Assembly: GCA_020637795.1 (NCBI GenBank) | Contig: JACKJT010000001.1 | Span: 434,001-498,000, forward strand | Origin: Hoeflea sp. | GTDB lineage: Bacteria > Pseudomonadota > Alphaproteobacteria > Rhizobiales > Rhizobiaceae | DNA: 64,000 nt | Direction of reading: 5' to 3' | Part shown: positions 43,719 to 51,971 of the stretch, one piece after another | Layout of the letters: each line of letters starts with the position of its first letter | Numbering within the stretch: the stretch's first letter is position 1 | Program-made: the position numbers and the translations under genes | Notes under the pieces: model-generated | What the model saw: only the letters and a program-made list of their open reading frames with translations | Told to the model about the DNA's origin: nothing | The model's database searches: none

Positions 43719-44546
43719 TCAGGCGGCTTTTTTCCAGGCACCACTTGCGGCGGCGTTCCGGCAGAATTCGGTGAAGTCGCGCGGGGCGCGGCCCAGGGCC
43801 CGCTGGACGCCGTCGGTGAGATAGGCGTTGTGGCCGTCAAGCGTTTCGCGACAGATCTCGGTGAAGACATCAGCGATCAGCGGCCCGCCGATCTCGAGCA
43901 TGCCGGCGTGGAACTGCTCCAGCGTGATCGGCACATAGCTGACCGGAATTCCGGCGGCTGCGGAAATCTCCTCGGCTGCTTCGGCGAAGCTCAGGAGCCG
44001 CGGACCGGTGATCTCGTAGAGCTCGCCGTTGTGGCGGTCGTCGGTCAGCGCCGCGACGGCGACATCGGCAATATCGTCGACGTCGGCGATCGGCTCCTTG
44101 ATGTCACCGGCCGGCAGCGCCACCACGCCGTCGAGCACCGGCGCCTGAAGGTAGCCTTCCGAAAAATTCTGGGCGAACCAGGCGGCGCGGACCAGGGTGA
44201 AGTCGAGGCCCGAGTTGCGGATGATCTGCTCGCACTTTCGGGCATGCGCCTCTCCCCTGCCCGACAGCAGCACCAGCTTGCCGACTCCGGCCGCCCTGGC
44301 AGCTTCGGTCAGGGCCTCGATCTTTTCCGCGGCGCCGGGGAAGGCAAGATCGGGGAAATAGGAGACATAGGCCGCCTTGACGCCAGAAAGCGCCGACGCC
44401 CAGGTTTCCGGCCGGTCCCAATCAAACGGGATGGCCGAGTTGCGCGATCCTTCGCGGACGGGAAAACCCTTTTCAGACAGTGACTTGATGATGCGGCGGC
44501 CGGTCTTGCCGGTCGATCCGATGACGAGAATGGGTGCGGTGTGCAT
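43719..44546 (-). CDS. NmrA/NAD(P)H-binding oxidoreductase-like protein
   Basis: A 275-residue atypical short-chain dehydrogenase. The N-terminal Rossmann motif is ILVIGSTGKTGRRI, and the family's DVDDIADVAVAAL and LYEITGPRLLSFAEAAEEI follow. The Tyr-Lys catalytic pair is not evident, as usual in NmrA-like members that sense or bind the cofactor. The start at 44546 has AAGGAG six bases upstream. It is the first gene after the regulatory region shared with the AraC-type gene. Confidence 0.88.
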   Translation of the reverse strand: MHTAPILVIGSTGKTGRRIIKSLSEKGFPVREGSRNSAIPFDWDRPETWASALSGVKAAYVSYFPDLAFPGAAEKIEALTEAARAAGVGKLVLLSGRGEAHARKCEQIIRNSGLDFTLVRAAWFAQNFSEGYLQAPVLDGVVALPAGDIKEPIADVDDIADVAVAALTDDRHNGELYEITGPRLLSFAEAAEEISAAAGIPVSYVPITLEQFHAGMLEIGGPLIADVFTEICRETLDGHNAYLTDGVQRALGRAPRDFTEFCRNAAASGAWKKAA

Positions 44547-44639
44547 GGGAGGCTCCTTGAGCTCGATTGACGATGCGCAAGACCTATTGCCGATCTTCTG
44601 GATGAACAATGATTGGAACGCTTCAATTATATGCAGATC

Positions 44640-44655
44640 GTCCACATGGATGGAC
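44640..44655. promoter_or_regulatory. Inverted repeat in divergent AraC/NmrA region
   Basis: GTCCA-CATGGA-TGGAC is a perfect 5-6-5 inverted repeat lying between the divergent AraC-type regulator (start 44686) and the NmrA-like operon (start 44546). It is a plausible operator for the regulator; binding is inferred. Confidence 0.45.
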
Positions 44656-44685
44656 AATCCGCAAAATCGCGGCTAATCCATTCTC

Positions 44686-45690
44686 ATGTCAAAGCCCGAT
44701 CCGACCATTCCCCTCACCTCCGACCCGCTGGCCGAGACGCTGCACATGCTGCGGCTGACGGGTACACTCTACTGCCGCGGCGAGCTGACCGCGCCCTGGG
44801 CGATCGAGATCCCGCGGCTCGAGGGCGTGATGATCTTCATGGTGGTGACTTCAGGGGCCTGCTGGCTGCAACTTGAAGGCAGGGAACCGCGGCTGATGTC
44901 CCAGGGCTGCCTGGCTCTGATCCCGCATGGCACGCCGCATGTCATCTCGAGTGCACTGGGCATGGCCGGCGAGCCGCTGTTCGAACTGCCGGTGGAAAAG
45001 GTCAGCGAGCGCTACGAGATCATGCGCCACGGCGGCGGCGGCGCCATGACCCGCACGATGTATGGCGTGGTGCGGTTCGACGATGTCGCGGCCGAACACC
45101 TGCTCGGGCTGCTGCCGCAAGTCATCAATATCGACGCCTGGGACGACCAGACCGGCGGCTGGCTGCAGAGCACGCTGCGCTTCATCGCCAGCGAGGCGGC
45201 GTCGCTGAAACCCGGCGGCGAAACCGTGATCACCCGGCTGTCGGATGTGGTGGTGATCCAGGCGATCCGGTCCTGGCTCGAAACCGCCCCCACCACGGAG
45301 ACCGGCTGGCTGGCGGCTCTTCGCGATCCGCAAATCGGCAAGGCCCTGGCGCTAATGCACCGCCGGCCCGGCGAGGACTGGAGCGTCGACAATCTGGCCG
45401 CCGAGGTGGGCATGTCACGCTCGGCCTTTGCGGCGCGTTTTGCCAATCTGGTCGGCCAGACACCGCTGCGCTACCTGACCGATTGGCGCATGCGCCTGGC
45501 CCGCGCCCGGCTGATCGATACGGCCGACGGGCTGGCGGCGATCTCGCTGGATCTCGGCTACCAGTCGGAAGCCGCCTTCTGCCGGGCCTTCAAGCGGGTG
45601 TTCGGCAAGCCGCCGGGCAGCATCCGCCGCGCGGAACCAGGAAGGGCCGGGCCGGTCTATTCCATTCCCCAGCATGCCAACACCGGTTAG
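44686..45690 (+). CDS. AraC-family regulator with N-terminal cupin domain
   Basis: A 334-residue regulator. The N-terminal cupin (Cupin_6 type: YCRGELTAPWAIEIPRLEG, then CLALIPHGTPHV) senses a ligand. The C-terminal part has two helix-turn-helix units, WSVDNLAAEVGMSRSAFAARFANLVGQTPLRYL and AAISLDLGYQSEAAFCRAFKRVFGKPPGSIRR. It is divergent from the NmrA/DUF4345/DUF1772 operon, which it probably controls; related pairs respond to reactive aldehydes or oxidants. Confidence 0.92.
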   Translation: MSKPDPTIPLTSDPLAETLHMLRLTGTLYCRGELTAPWAIEIPRLEGVMIFMVVTSGACWLQLEGREPRLMSQGCLALIPHGTPHVISSALGMAGEPLFELPVEKVSERYEIMRHGGGGAMTRTMYGVVRFDDVAAEHLLGLLPQVINIDAWDDQTGGWLQSTLRFIASEAASLKPGGETVITRLSDVVVIQAIRSWLETAPTTETGWLAALRDPQIGKALALMHRRPGEDWSVDNLAAEVGMSRSAFAARFANLVGQTPLRYLTDWRMRLARARLIDTADGLAAISLDLGYQSEAAFCRAFKRVFGKPPGSIRRAEPGRAGPVYSIPQHANTG

Positions 45691-45761
45691 AGCGGGCGAA
45701 ACGAGCACCGGCTCATGCCGTCAAAGCCATGGCGGTGAGCATAGCGGGAGCCGGAGCCGGC

Positions 45762-46061
45762 TCAGTTCCGGATCGGTCCTTCGGGGCGATATCTATCCAT
45801 TACCTCGTCGAGCATCCGGTTGGTGATCTTAGGATTGGCTGCCTGCAGACATGGCAGCAGGATTGCCTTGTTCATCCGCTGCCGCTCGCCGGACGGCGCC
45901 TTGTCGGAAGCCGGCCGTACGTCCATGAAACAGTCCTTGAAAACCTGCTCGGGGATGTTGAGATCCGCGGCGATCAAGTCGGTGCGGCGGTTGGGGTCAT
46001 TATCCGCCAGTGCCGGAGCGGCGAGCAACAGCGTCAGCATGATAACAATCGTGCGAAACAT
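45762..46061 (-). CDS. Small secreted hypothetical protein
   Basis: A 99-residue protein starting at the ATG at 46061 with GGAGG eight bases upstream. A Sec signal peptide ends in APALAD. The mature part is about 80 residues with two cysteines (FKDCFMDV and LLPCLQA) likely forming a disulfide, and it resembles small helical periplasmic proteins. I do not recognise the family. Confidence 0.72.
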   Translation of the reverse strand: MFRTIVIMLTLLLAAPALADNDPNRRTDLIAADLNIPEQVFKDCFMDVRPASDKAPSGERQRMNKAILLPCLQAANPKITNRMLDEVMDRYRPEGPIRN

Positions 46062-46215
46062 GGAAAAATCCTCCAGTCCTGAAAAGCGATAAAAGGTTGT
46101 GAACGCCAACCGTATACCCGGCTCTCATCCCATTCTGTTATCTTTATGGCCAGGCTCTGTTGCTGACGCCCCCCGCCGAGGACAAGTTGCTTCGGGCATG
46201 CCGGGATCGCCTTGC

Positions 46216-47220
46216 TCAGGCCAGCTCGCCCACCGGGCGGATGGTGCCCACCTCGATGCCGTTCCAGTTCTTCAGCGTCTTGCGCGACCAGTCGCCCAGT
46301 TTCGCCGACAGATCCTGATCGTCCGCAAACAGTTTTGCCAGCACCGCACCGATCATCGCCTCGGCGCCGCGGGTGGAGCCGTCCTCGCATTTGAGCGCGA
46401 TGCCGTAGCCCTTCTCGGGAAGGGTGGCGCAGAAGACGCCCTCGGCGCCGGTCTTGGCAAAAATGCGACCCGGGGCGATCTGCATCAGGGCGGTGCAGGC
46501 GCGGCCGGTGCCGGCGACATGCCATGGTTCGGCCATGCAGGCCGCCATCAGCCGCTCGGCGGCCTTGGCGCGCTCGGGCCCGAGGCCCACGCCGGAGGCC
46601 ATGCGGGCAAAGCCGTGGGCGATGTTCCTGAGCGGCGCCGCGTAGGTGGGGATCGAGCAACCGTCGGTGCCGCAATTGTCATGGCCGAGCGCGGTGCCGG
46701 TGAGATCCGACATGACGTCACGAACCGAGGCCTGGACGAAATGGTCGTAGCCGACATAGCCGTGATGATCGACGCCAGCATGGCAGGCAAGGCAAAGGAA
46801 GCCGGCGTGCTTGCCGGAGCAATTGTTGCCGAGCTGGTTGGGCTTGTCGCCGGCGCGGGCCTGGGCGATCAGCACCTTCTGTTCCGAGCTCCAGTGACAG
46901 CCGCACTCGAAGTCCGGCTCGCCGAGGCCGGCGCGGCCGGCCATTTCGCCGGCAAGCTGCATGTGGCCGGGTTCGCCGGAATGGGAGGAACAGGCCAGCG
47001 CCAGCTCCTTGTTGCCAAAGCCGTAGCGGTCGGCGGCGCCGGTTTCGACCAGCGGCAGCGCCTGCATCGACTTGACCGCCGAGCGCGGGAACACCGGAGT
47101 TTCGACTTCGCCAAGGCTCATCACCACCGCGCCATCGCCATCCACCACCACGGCCATGCCGCGATGCCGGCTTTCAACGATCTCTCCGCGGGTGACTTCA
47201 ACGAGGACGGGGTTCTGCAT
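46216..47220 (-). CDS. Asparaginase, Rhizobium etli ReAV type (class 3)
   Basis: A 334-residue enzyme hydrolysing L-asparagine to aspartate and ammonia. It is unrelated in sequence to E. coli asparaginases. The S-x-x-K pair is Ser47-Lys50 (SAVKSM). The unusual metal site of the R. etli enzymes is matched by Cys134 and Lys137 (NCSGKHAG) and Cys188 (DGCSIPTYA), and a further serine lies in ACSSHSGEPGH. The ATG at 47220 has AGGAAA upstream. No transporter or regulator gene is adjacent. Confidence 0.9.
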   Translation of the reverse strand: MQNPVLVEVTRGEIVESRHRGMAVVVDGDGAVVMSLGEVETPVFPRSAVKSMQALPLVETGAADRYGFGNKELALACSSHSGEPGHMQLAGEMAGRAGLGEPDFECGCHWSSEQKVLIAQARAGDKPNQLGNNCSGKHAGFLCLACHAGVDHHGYVGYDHFVQASVRDVMSDLTGTALGHDNCGTDGCSIPTYAAPLRNIAHGFARMASGVGLGPERAKAAERLMAACMAEPWHVAGTGRACTALMQIAPGRIFAKTGAEGVFCATLPEKGYGIALKCEDGSTRGAEAMIGAVLAKLFADDQDLSAKLGDWSRKTLKNWNGIEVGTIRPVGELA

Positions 47221-47771
47221 GGCTTGATTTCCTGGCGGTGGTTGCGGGTGGGCGGCCTGCATCGGCGGACGCTGTGCTGCGCGTGTGATCGCAGAAGCCG
47301 GCGCTTCGGGCAAGAGGCGGGGATAAAAGCGCGGGCAGCTTCATGCCGCTCACCCTGACCAGACGCGGCCCGCCGGCGCCTCGCACAGCATCCGACGTTC
47401 ACGCTTTCGCCTTCGCAAGGCTTTGAACCTGTTCCGGTTTTGCCGACCGCCTGGCGAACCGGTACGCCGGTCCGGCGCATTGCCGCGCCAGAGCGCGCGG
47501 GCTGCACGGCCGGCAAGTTCATCCACACCTGCAAGCGCGAACCTAGACTTGTCTGCACCTTTCACCTGACAGCGCAGACGGAGACCCGCATGCCCCGCAT
47601 CCCATTCCTCGACACCCTGTTCTGCTGGCTCAGGCTGCGGCTGACGCCCGGCCAACCGCCCTCGCCCGCCTCAAGCCGCAACAAGACCCCGGATCGCAGC
47701 CACCCGCAACCGGCGATCAGGATGCACGCATCGCCTGGGGCGCACATGTTTCGTCCGGGTTCAGACACAAG
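47221..47771. other. Divergent upstream region with apparent 5' part of the next gene
   Basis: The left 370 bases show only a divergent promoter region. From 47590 an ATG with GGAG seven bases before it opens a frame (MPRIPFLDTLFCWLRL) that does not join the transglycosylase frame. The transglycosylase frame is itself open back to 47547 without a normal start codon, and encodes plausible protein sequence (DQDARIAWGAHVSSGFRHK) before 47772. Confidence 0.55.
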
Positions 47772-48230
47772 GTGATCGCCATCGCCGGCAGACTTGCGAT
47801 GGACCCGAACCACCTGATGGCGATCATGGCGTTCGAGACCGGCCGCACATTCGATCCGTCCGAGACCAACCGGGCAGGCTCCGGCGCCACGGGGCTGATC
47901 CAGTTCATGCCGACAACGGCCAGGTCGCTTGGAACCAGCACGGCGGTCCTGTCGCGGATGAGCGCCATCGACCAGCTCGATTACGTCGAAGCCTATCTCG
48001 CGCCCTATGCGGGCCGGATGCAGGATCTGCCGAGCGCGTACATGGCGGTGCTCTATCCCCGCGCCGTCGACAAGGCGCCCGGCTACGTGCTGTTCCGCAA
48101 GGGCTCGAAGGCCTACAAGCTCAACCGGGGGCTCGATCTGAATGGCGACGGCCAGGTCACCAAGGCCGAAGCTGCGGCCAAGGTTGCGGCGCTGCTTGCC
48201 GAGGGCCTGCGACCGGGATCGAGGGGCTAA
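47772..48230 (+). CDS. Lytic-transglycosylase-like protein with EF-hand, N terminus uncertain
   Basis: At least 152 residues. The SLT-like core reads IAGRLAMDPNHLMAIMAFETGRTFDPS...GATGLIQFMPTTARSLG, with the catalytic Glu in AFETG. An EF-hand-like loop DLNGDGQVTKAEA closes the protein. The GTG at 47772 is the first normal start in frame, but homologous-looking sequence continues upstream (IAWGAHVSSGFRHKV). A good ATG with GGAG at 47590 lies in another frame. One missing base between 47590 and 47700 would join them, so this is either a frameshifted gene or a sequence error. Confidence 0.72.
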   Translation: MIAIAGRLAMDPNHLMAIMAFETGRTFDPSETNRAGSGATGLIQFMPTTARSLGTSTAVLSRMSAIDQLDYVEAYLAPYAGRMQDLPSAYMAVLYPRAVDKAPGYVLFRKGSKAYKLNRGLDLNGDGQVTKAEAAAKVAALLAEGLRPGSRG

Positions 48231-48339
48231 CCCGGCCGGGCGCTCTCTCCAGAGGGTCATGCACCGGGCGGATTCGCGATTGCGCCCGGCCCGCGGATCG
48301 CTAAGCTCGCTGTACCCCACCGAACCACCCGAGTCCCCC

Positions 48340-49182
48340 ATGCTGCGCACGATCCTGATCACCCTTCTGGGGCCAATGCTCTGGGGCACCACCTATGCGG
48401 TGTTTACCGAAACCCTGCCGGTCAGCCATCCGTTGCTCACGGGCGCGATGCGGGCGCTGCCGGCGGGGCTGATCCTGCTGATGCTCAACCCGCGCGTTCC
48501 ACCGCTCGAGGCGCTGAAGCGGCATGCGGTGATCGGGTTCTCCAATATCGGGCTGTTCTTCGCGCTGCTGTTCGTCGCCGCATCGCGCATGCCGGGCGGG
48601 CTGGCGGCGACGCTGGGCGCAATCCAGCCGCTGGTCGTGGTGCTGATCTCCGCCGTCCTGATCCGCCGTGCGCCGCACCCGGTGCAGCTGCTGGCGGGTG
48701 TTGCGGGCGTCATCGGCGTCGGCCTTCTGGTGCTGTCGCCGGAGGCGCGGCCCGACCCGGTCGGCGTGGCGGCGGCGATCGGCGGAGCGCTGTCGATGGC
48801 GACCGGCACCGTGCTGATCGACCGCTGGGGCCGGATGGGGACGCCGCTCGAGACCACCACCTGGCAGCTGATCTTCGGCGGCGCGATGCTCTTGCCGGTG
48901 GCGCTCGTCGTCGAAGGACTACCGCCGGCGCCGGGGCTAAACGAGATGCTCGGCTATGGCTGGCTGATGCTGCTGGGCACAGCCTTCGCTTATTTCGTCT
49001 GGACCCGCGGCATCGGCCGGATCGGCGCCAGCGCCACCTATCTTGCGCTCGCCAGCCCGGTGGTGGCCACCGCTATCGGTGCGGCAGCGCTCGGCGAATG
49101 GTTCACCCCTTCGCAGTGGGCCGGCATGGCGCTGGTGATCGGGGCGACGGCGGTAGGGGTTTCGATGGGGCGGCGAAGCTGA
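48340..49182 (+). CDS. EamA/DMT-superfamily transporter
   Basis: A 280-residue membrane protein with ten predicted helices in two EamA repeats. It begins MLRTILITLLGPMLWGTTYAVFTETLP and has LFVAASRMPGGLAATLGAIQPL, very like the transporter at 21569-22480 (LFVAAYRLPGGVAATLGSLQAL), so the two are paralogues. A metabolite or drug export role is likely. The AT-rich ADP-ribosyltransferase-like gene converges with it after 23 bases. Confidence 0.9.
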   Translation: MLRTILITLLGPMLWGTTYAVFTETLPVSHPLLTGAMRALPAGLILLMLNPRVPPLEALKRHAVIGFSNIGLFFALLFVAASRMPGGLAATLGAIQPLVVVLISAVLIRRAPHPVQLLAGVAGVIGVGLLVLSPEARPDPVGVAAAIGGALSMATGTVLIDRWGRMGTPLETTTWQLIFGGAMLLPVALVVEGLPPAPGLNEMLGYGWLMLLGTAFAYFVWTRGIGRIGASATYLALASPVVATAIGAAALGEWFTPSQWAGMALVIGATAVGVSMGRRS

Positions 49183-49205
49183 AGTATCCTCGCGTTTTAA
49201 TAAGG

Positions 49206-49790
49206 CTAGAAAACGACTTCCAGACTTTCTATGCACTCATGATCTATCACCGATACAATCACAGCCGCGGCGTCAAAAAGCCATGAACGACGATCAACGG
49301 CTTGTCCTTCAACGAAAGCAGCACGGACCAAAGTTGGCTCCGGCAATTGTCGCCGGCGTCGATATAGCGCCTCCACATCGACCAGCGTATCGATTATGGA
49401 ATGGTCCAATGGATGATCGTAGTCGAGGCTCGTCTCTTGCGGCGTCATCGGCCGTATCAGCGTATCAATGCCGTTTTGATGATGGTTTCTGTATTCCTCC
49501 TTGTGCACATCATACACCGCACGCAACAATGGCCAGTGAGTGTTTGAAATAAGGTCAATTCCGAACTGAGTATTGATCTTTGCGTGAAGGACCGCGGGTG
49601 TGTCACCCGGATTGGCACTTGCTCTTTGGCAAGCCTTCATTGCCCAAGCATGACACAAATCATAACCTTCTTGGAAGAAATAGACGCCGGTGCCGAGCCA
49701 CATCCGTGGTTTACTAGATATTATAAATCCATTATCAAGTATATTTTGAGCACGACTAGATGTCGTACCGTGGTAGCAATCGATTATCAT
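49206..49790 (-). CDS. ADP-ribosyltransferase-like protein (PARP-type motifs), candidate effector
   Basis: A 194-residue protein in AT-rich DNA. The N terminus reads CYHGTTSSRAQNILDNGF, then MWLGTGVYFFQEG and a helix with HAWAMKAC. HGT with His7 and GVYF with Tyr37 match the first two parts of the PARP/DUF3990-like ADP-ribosyltransferase triad, and the intervening helix N-ILDNGF also fits. I could not assign the third residue, so activity is uncertain. It lies 31 bases after the C-terminal half of an IS-disrupted membrane protein on the same strand. A toxin or defence effector is the best guess. Confidence 0.6.
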   Translation of the reverse strand: MIIDCYHGTTSSRAQNILDNGFIISSKPRMWLGTGVYFFQEGYDLCHAWAMKACQRASANPGDTPAVLHAKINTQFGIDLISNTHWPLLRAVYDVHKEEYRNHHQNGIDTLIRPMTPQETSLDYDHPLDHSIIDTLVDVEALYRRRRQLPEPTLVRAAFVEGQAVDRRSWLFDAAAVIVSVIDHECIESLEVVF

Positions 49791-49806
49791 TGATGTTTAC
49801 GCCCCC

Positions 49807-49822
49807 AAGCGAACTTTCGCTT
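49807..49822. promoter_or_regulatory. Perfect hairpin between the two genes of the module
   Basis: AAGCGAA-CT-TTCGCTT is a perfect 7-2-7 inverted repeat between the membrane protein's stop codon and the ATG of the ADP-ribosyltransferase-like gene. It could act as an operator or affect translation of the second gene. No T run follows. Confidence 0.45.
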
Positions 49823-50167
49823 TACCCACCTTCTCGCTTCTGGTCACTAAAGAATTCAGCGAGGATCGCTTCGTCGGTTGGACCCCCATCGACAGGATCT
49901 GTCTCATAGGAACCGGCAATTCGGATTCTTTTTCTTTCAGAAAGATATTCCTTATACTTCTTACTATTTGCCAGCTTTCTATAGGCTTCCACAGAAAGAG
50001 GGGGCGGGCGACCAGAAGAATTACGAAGTTTCCCTTCTTTAATGGACGGGGCGCTGCTTCCGTCGATAGCCTTTGACATCTCTCGGGCGGCCACTTCTTG
50101 TTCGACGGGTGTCACACTGCTCGAGCCAGCTCCAAGTATAAAAAGCCGACTTGCAAAAAAATCAATT
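49822..50167 (-). pseudogene. C-terminal part of membrane protein split by IS5 element
   Basis: This segment encodes about 16 hydrophobic residues (DFFASRLFILGAGSSS) and then a 97-residue soluble tail beginning VTPVEQEVAAREMSKAI, ending 31 bases before the ADP-ribosyltransferase-like gene. Taken alone it looks like a small GTG-started protein. Removing the element at 50168-51468 and one AATT joins it in frame to the segment ending at 51469, giving one three-helix membrane protein of about 233 residues. The junction ...CVLAI|DFFAS... completes the third helix. The soluble tail is Lys/Arg-rich in the middle. Confidence 0.72.
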
Positions 50168-51468
50168 GGAGGCCTCGAAAAACCTCCCCAATTGGACTGT
50201 TTCGTGATTCACTTGCGCGGTGATCTGCGGGAGGCTTTTAAATGCGAGGTCAGGCCGGTTTCTGGGATGTCGATGAGCGATATGCATTGTTGAGCGAGGC
50301 TGGTGATCCGCTGGTGAAGCTCAATGAGGTCGTTCCGTGGGAGGTTTTCCGCAAGCCATTGGCCAAGGCGCTGAAGCGGTCTGATGGGGCCAAGGGCGGC
50401 AGGCCACCGTTCGATCCCGTGATGATGTTCAAGGTGCTTGTGCTGCAGGCGCTCTATGACCTGTCGGACGACCAGGCCGAATTCGTGATCAACGACCGGC
50501 TATCGTTCATGCGGTTCCTGGGGCTCGGCCTTGGCGACAAAGTGCCGGATGCCAAGACGATCTGGCTGTTCCGGGAGCAACTCGTCCAGGCCCGTGCAAT
50601 CAACAATCTGTTCGCCCGTTTTGACAAGCATCTCTCCAGGTCCGGGTATCTGGCCAAGGGCGGGCAGATCGTGGACGCCACGCTGATCGCAGCCCCGAAG
50701 CAGCGCAACAATGATGGCGAAAAGGCTGCGATCAAGGAAGGCAAGACAGCAGAAGAGATCTGGCCTGACCAGCCCGCCAAAGCGGCGCAGAAGGATACGG
50801 ATGCAAGATGGACGGTGAAGTTCTCAAAGGCAAAGCCTGATGCCGACGGCATGGTGCGCCAGCGCGATATTGCGATCCCGGCCTTCGGCTACAAAAACCA
50901 TGCCTCGATTGACCGCCATGGCGGCTTCATTCGCGGTTGGGCAGTGACCAGTGCATCGGCCCATGATGGCGCTCAGCTCCGCAATGTGCTGAACCGAGAC
51001 AATACCGGTTCGACGGTCTGGGCAGATACCGCCTACCGATCGAAGACGAATGAGGCGTGGCTGGAAAAGAACGGCTATGTCAGTGACATCCACCATAAGA
51101 AACCGAAAGGCCGCCCGATGAGCGAGGCCACCTCAAGGGCCAATGGTCGGCGCTCAAAAGTCCGCGCATTCGTTGAACATGTCTTCGCCCGTCAGAAAGC
51201 GCAGATGCGGCTCTTCATCCGCACCATTGGCATCGAACGGGCAACCGTGAAGATTGGCGTGGCCAACATCGCCTACAATCTCACCCGCTATGTCTGGCAT
51301 CAGGGGCGAAGTGCGCCCGTGTAAGGCGAAATCGACCTAAAGGGCACCGGAACCAACGCAAACAACGCCGAAAATCCAATCCGGTAACGTCCCGATGCCG
51401 ATCACGCCGTGCCGGGACATTATCGATCCACCGGTTCAGCCAAAACTACCCAGTAAATCGAGGCGTCC
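50168..51468 (+). mobile_element. IS5-family insertion sequence inserted in a membrane-protein gene
   Basis: A 1301-bp element. The left end begins GGAGGCCTCGAAAAACC and the reverse complement of the right end begins GGACGCCTCGATTTACT, forming imperfect inverted repeats. AATT flanks both ends (50164-50167 and 51469-51472), consistent with the 4-bp duplication of the IS5 subgroup. It carries one full-length transposase gene. It differs from the element at 13866 in size, ends and target duplication. Confidence 0.85.
50242..51324 (+). CDS. IS5-family transposase
   Basis: A 360-residue DDE transposase. The DUF772-type N-terminal domain (RPPFDPVMMFKVLVLQALYDLSDDQAEFVINDRLSFMRFLGL) is followed by the DDE_Tnp_1 catalytic part, with GGQIVDATLIAAPKQRN, STVWADTAYRS and VEHVFARQKAQM supplying the acidic residues. 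It is complete, without frameshift, and lies inside the element defined by the inverted repeats. Confidence 0.95.
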   Translation: MRGQAGFWDVDERYALLSEAGDPLVKLNEVVPWEVFRKPLAKALKRSDGAKGGRPPFDPVMMFKVLVLQALYDLSDDQAEFVINDRLSFMRFLGLGLGDKVPDAKTIWLFREQLVQARAINNLFARFDKHLSRSGYLAKGGQIVDATLIAAPKQRNNDGEKAAIKEGKTAEEIWPDQPAKAAQKDTDARWTVKFSKAKPDADGMVRQRDIAIPAFGYKNHASIDRHGGFIRGWAVTSASAHDGAQLRNVLNRDNTGSTVWADTAYRSKTNEAWLEKNGYVSDIHHKKPKGRPMSEATSRANGRRSKVRAFVEHVFARQKAQMRLFIRTIGIERATVKIGVANIAYNLTRYVWHQGRSAPV

Positions 51469-51828
51469 AATTGCTAAAACACAAAAGAGTGCAAGTGTCA
51501 CATTCCAATAGTGACCCAAAAATGGGGTGATATTTTCCAAGAAGTCGGCTTTCTCGAAGCCTGAAATAAAATCGAACGGGGACTCTACCAGAAAGAATAT
51601 CGCGACTAAAAAGTAAATAAACGCCACTAACTCCGGTAGACGGGCCTGTAGTGGGAATTTCCTTTCGCTTTGCCTCAACTTGAAATGGCGCACATCAAAT
51701 ATCTCGGATTGCGCAACCACCACCTCAGCCGTTCGCACCCCTAAAAGGTCGGCGGCACGATAATGCCTCCAAAACGCCAACAAGGCAAAAAAAGCTGCGA
51801 GCAAAATAGAAGATGTGTCAAATACCAC
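51469..51828 (-). pseudogene. N-terminal part of membrane protein split by IS5 element
   Basis: Starts at a GTG at 51828 with GGAG six bases upstream (VVFDTSSILLAAFFALLAFWRHY). Two helices are complete, at about residues 7-19 and in ELVAFIYFLVAIFFLVESPF, and the third (WNVTLALFCVLAI) is cut by the element. Read on into the element it gains ten foreign residues and stops at 51436. The natural continuation is the segment at 49822-50163. The AT-rich composition matches the ADP-ribosyltransferase-like gene. I do not recognise the family. Confidence 0.72.
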
Positions 51829-51971
51829 GGCTCGCTCCGTATCTCTTTGGCGATGATAGCTAATATAACTAAATTGTGGCAATGTTAAACGGAAAGCTCT
51901 CTTTTCCCGTAATATTTGAAAAAACGACTCGGAGCAACCTAGGCTGGCCGGAAAAGTCAGAAGCTATCCCC

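Noticed and set aside
49822..50115. 97-residue ORF as a separate antitoxin for the ADP-ribosyltransferase-like protein
   Set aside because: The frame is open through the IS boundary and joins the membrane protein ORF on the other side when the element is removed, so it is the tail of that protein.
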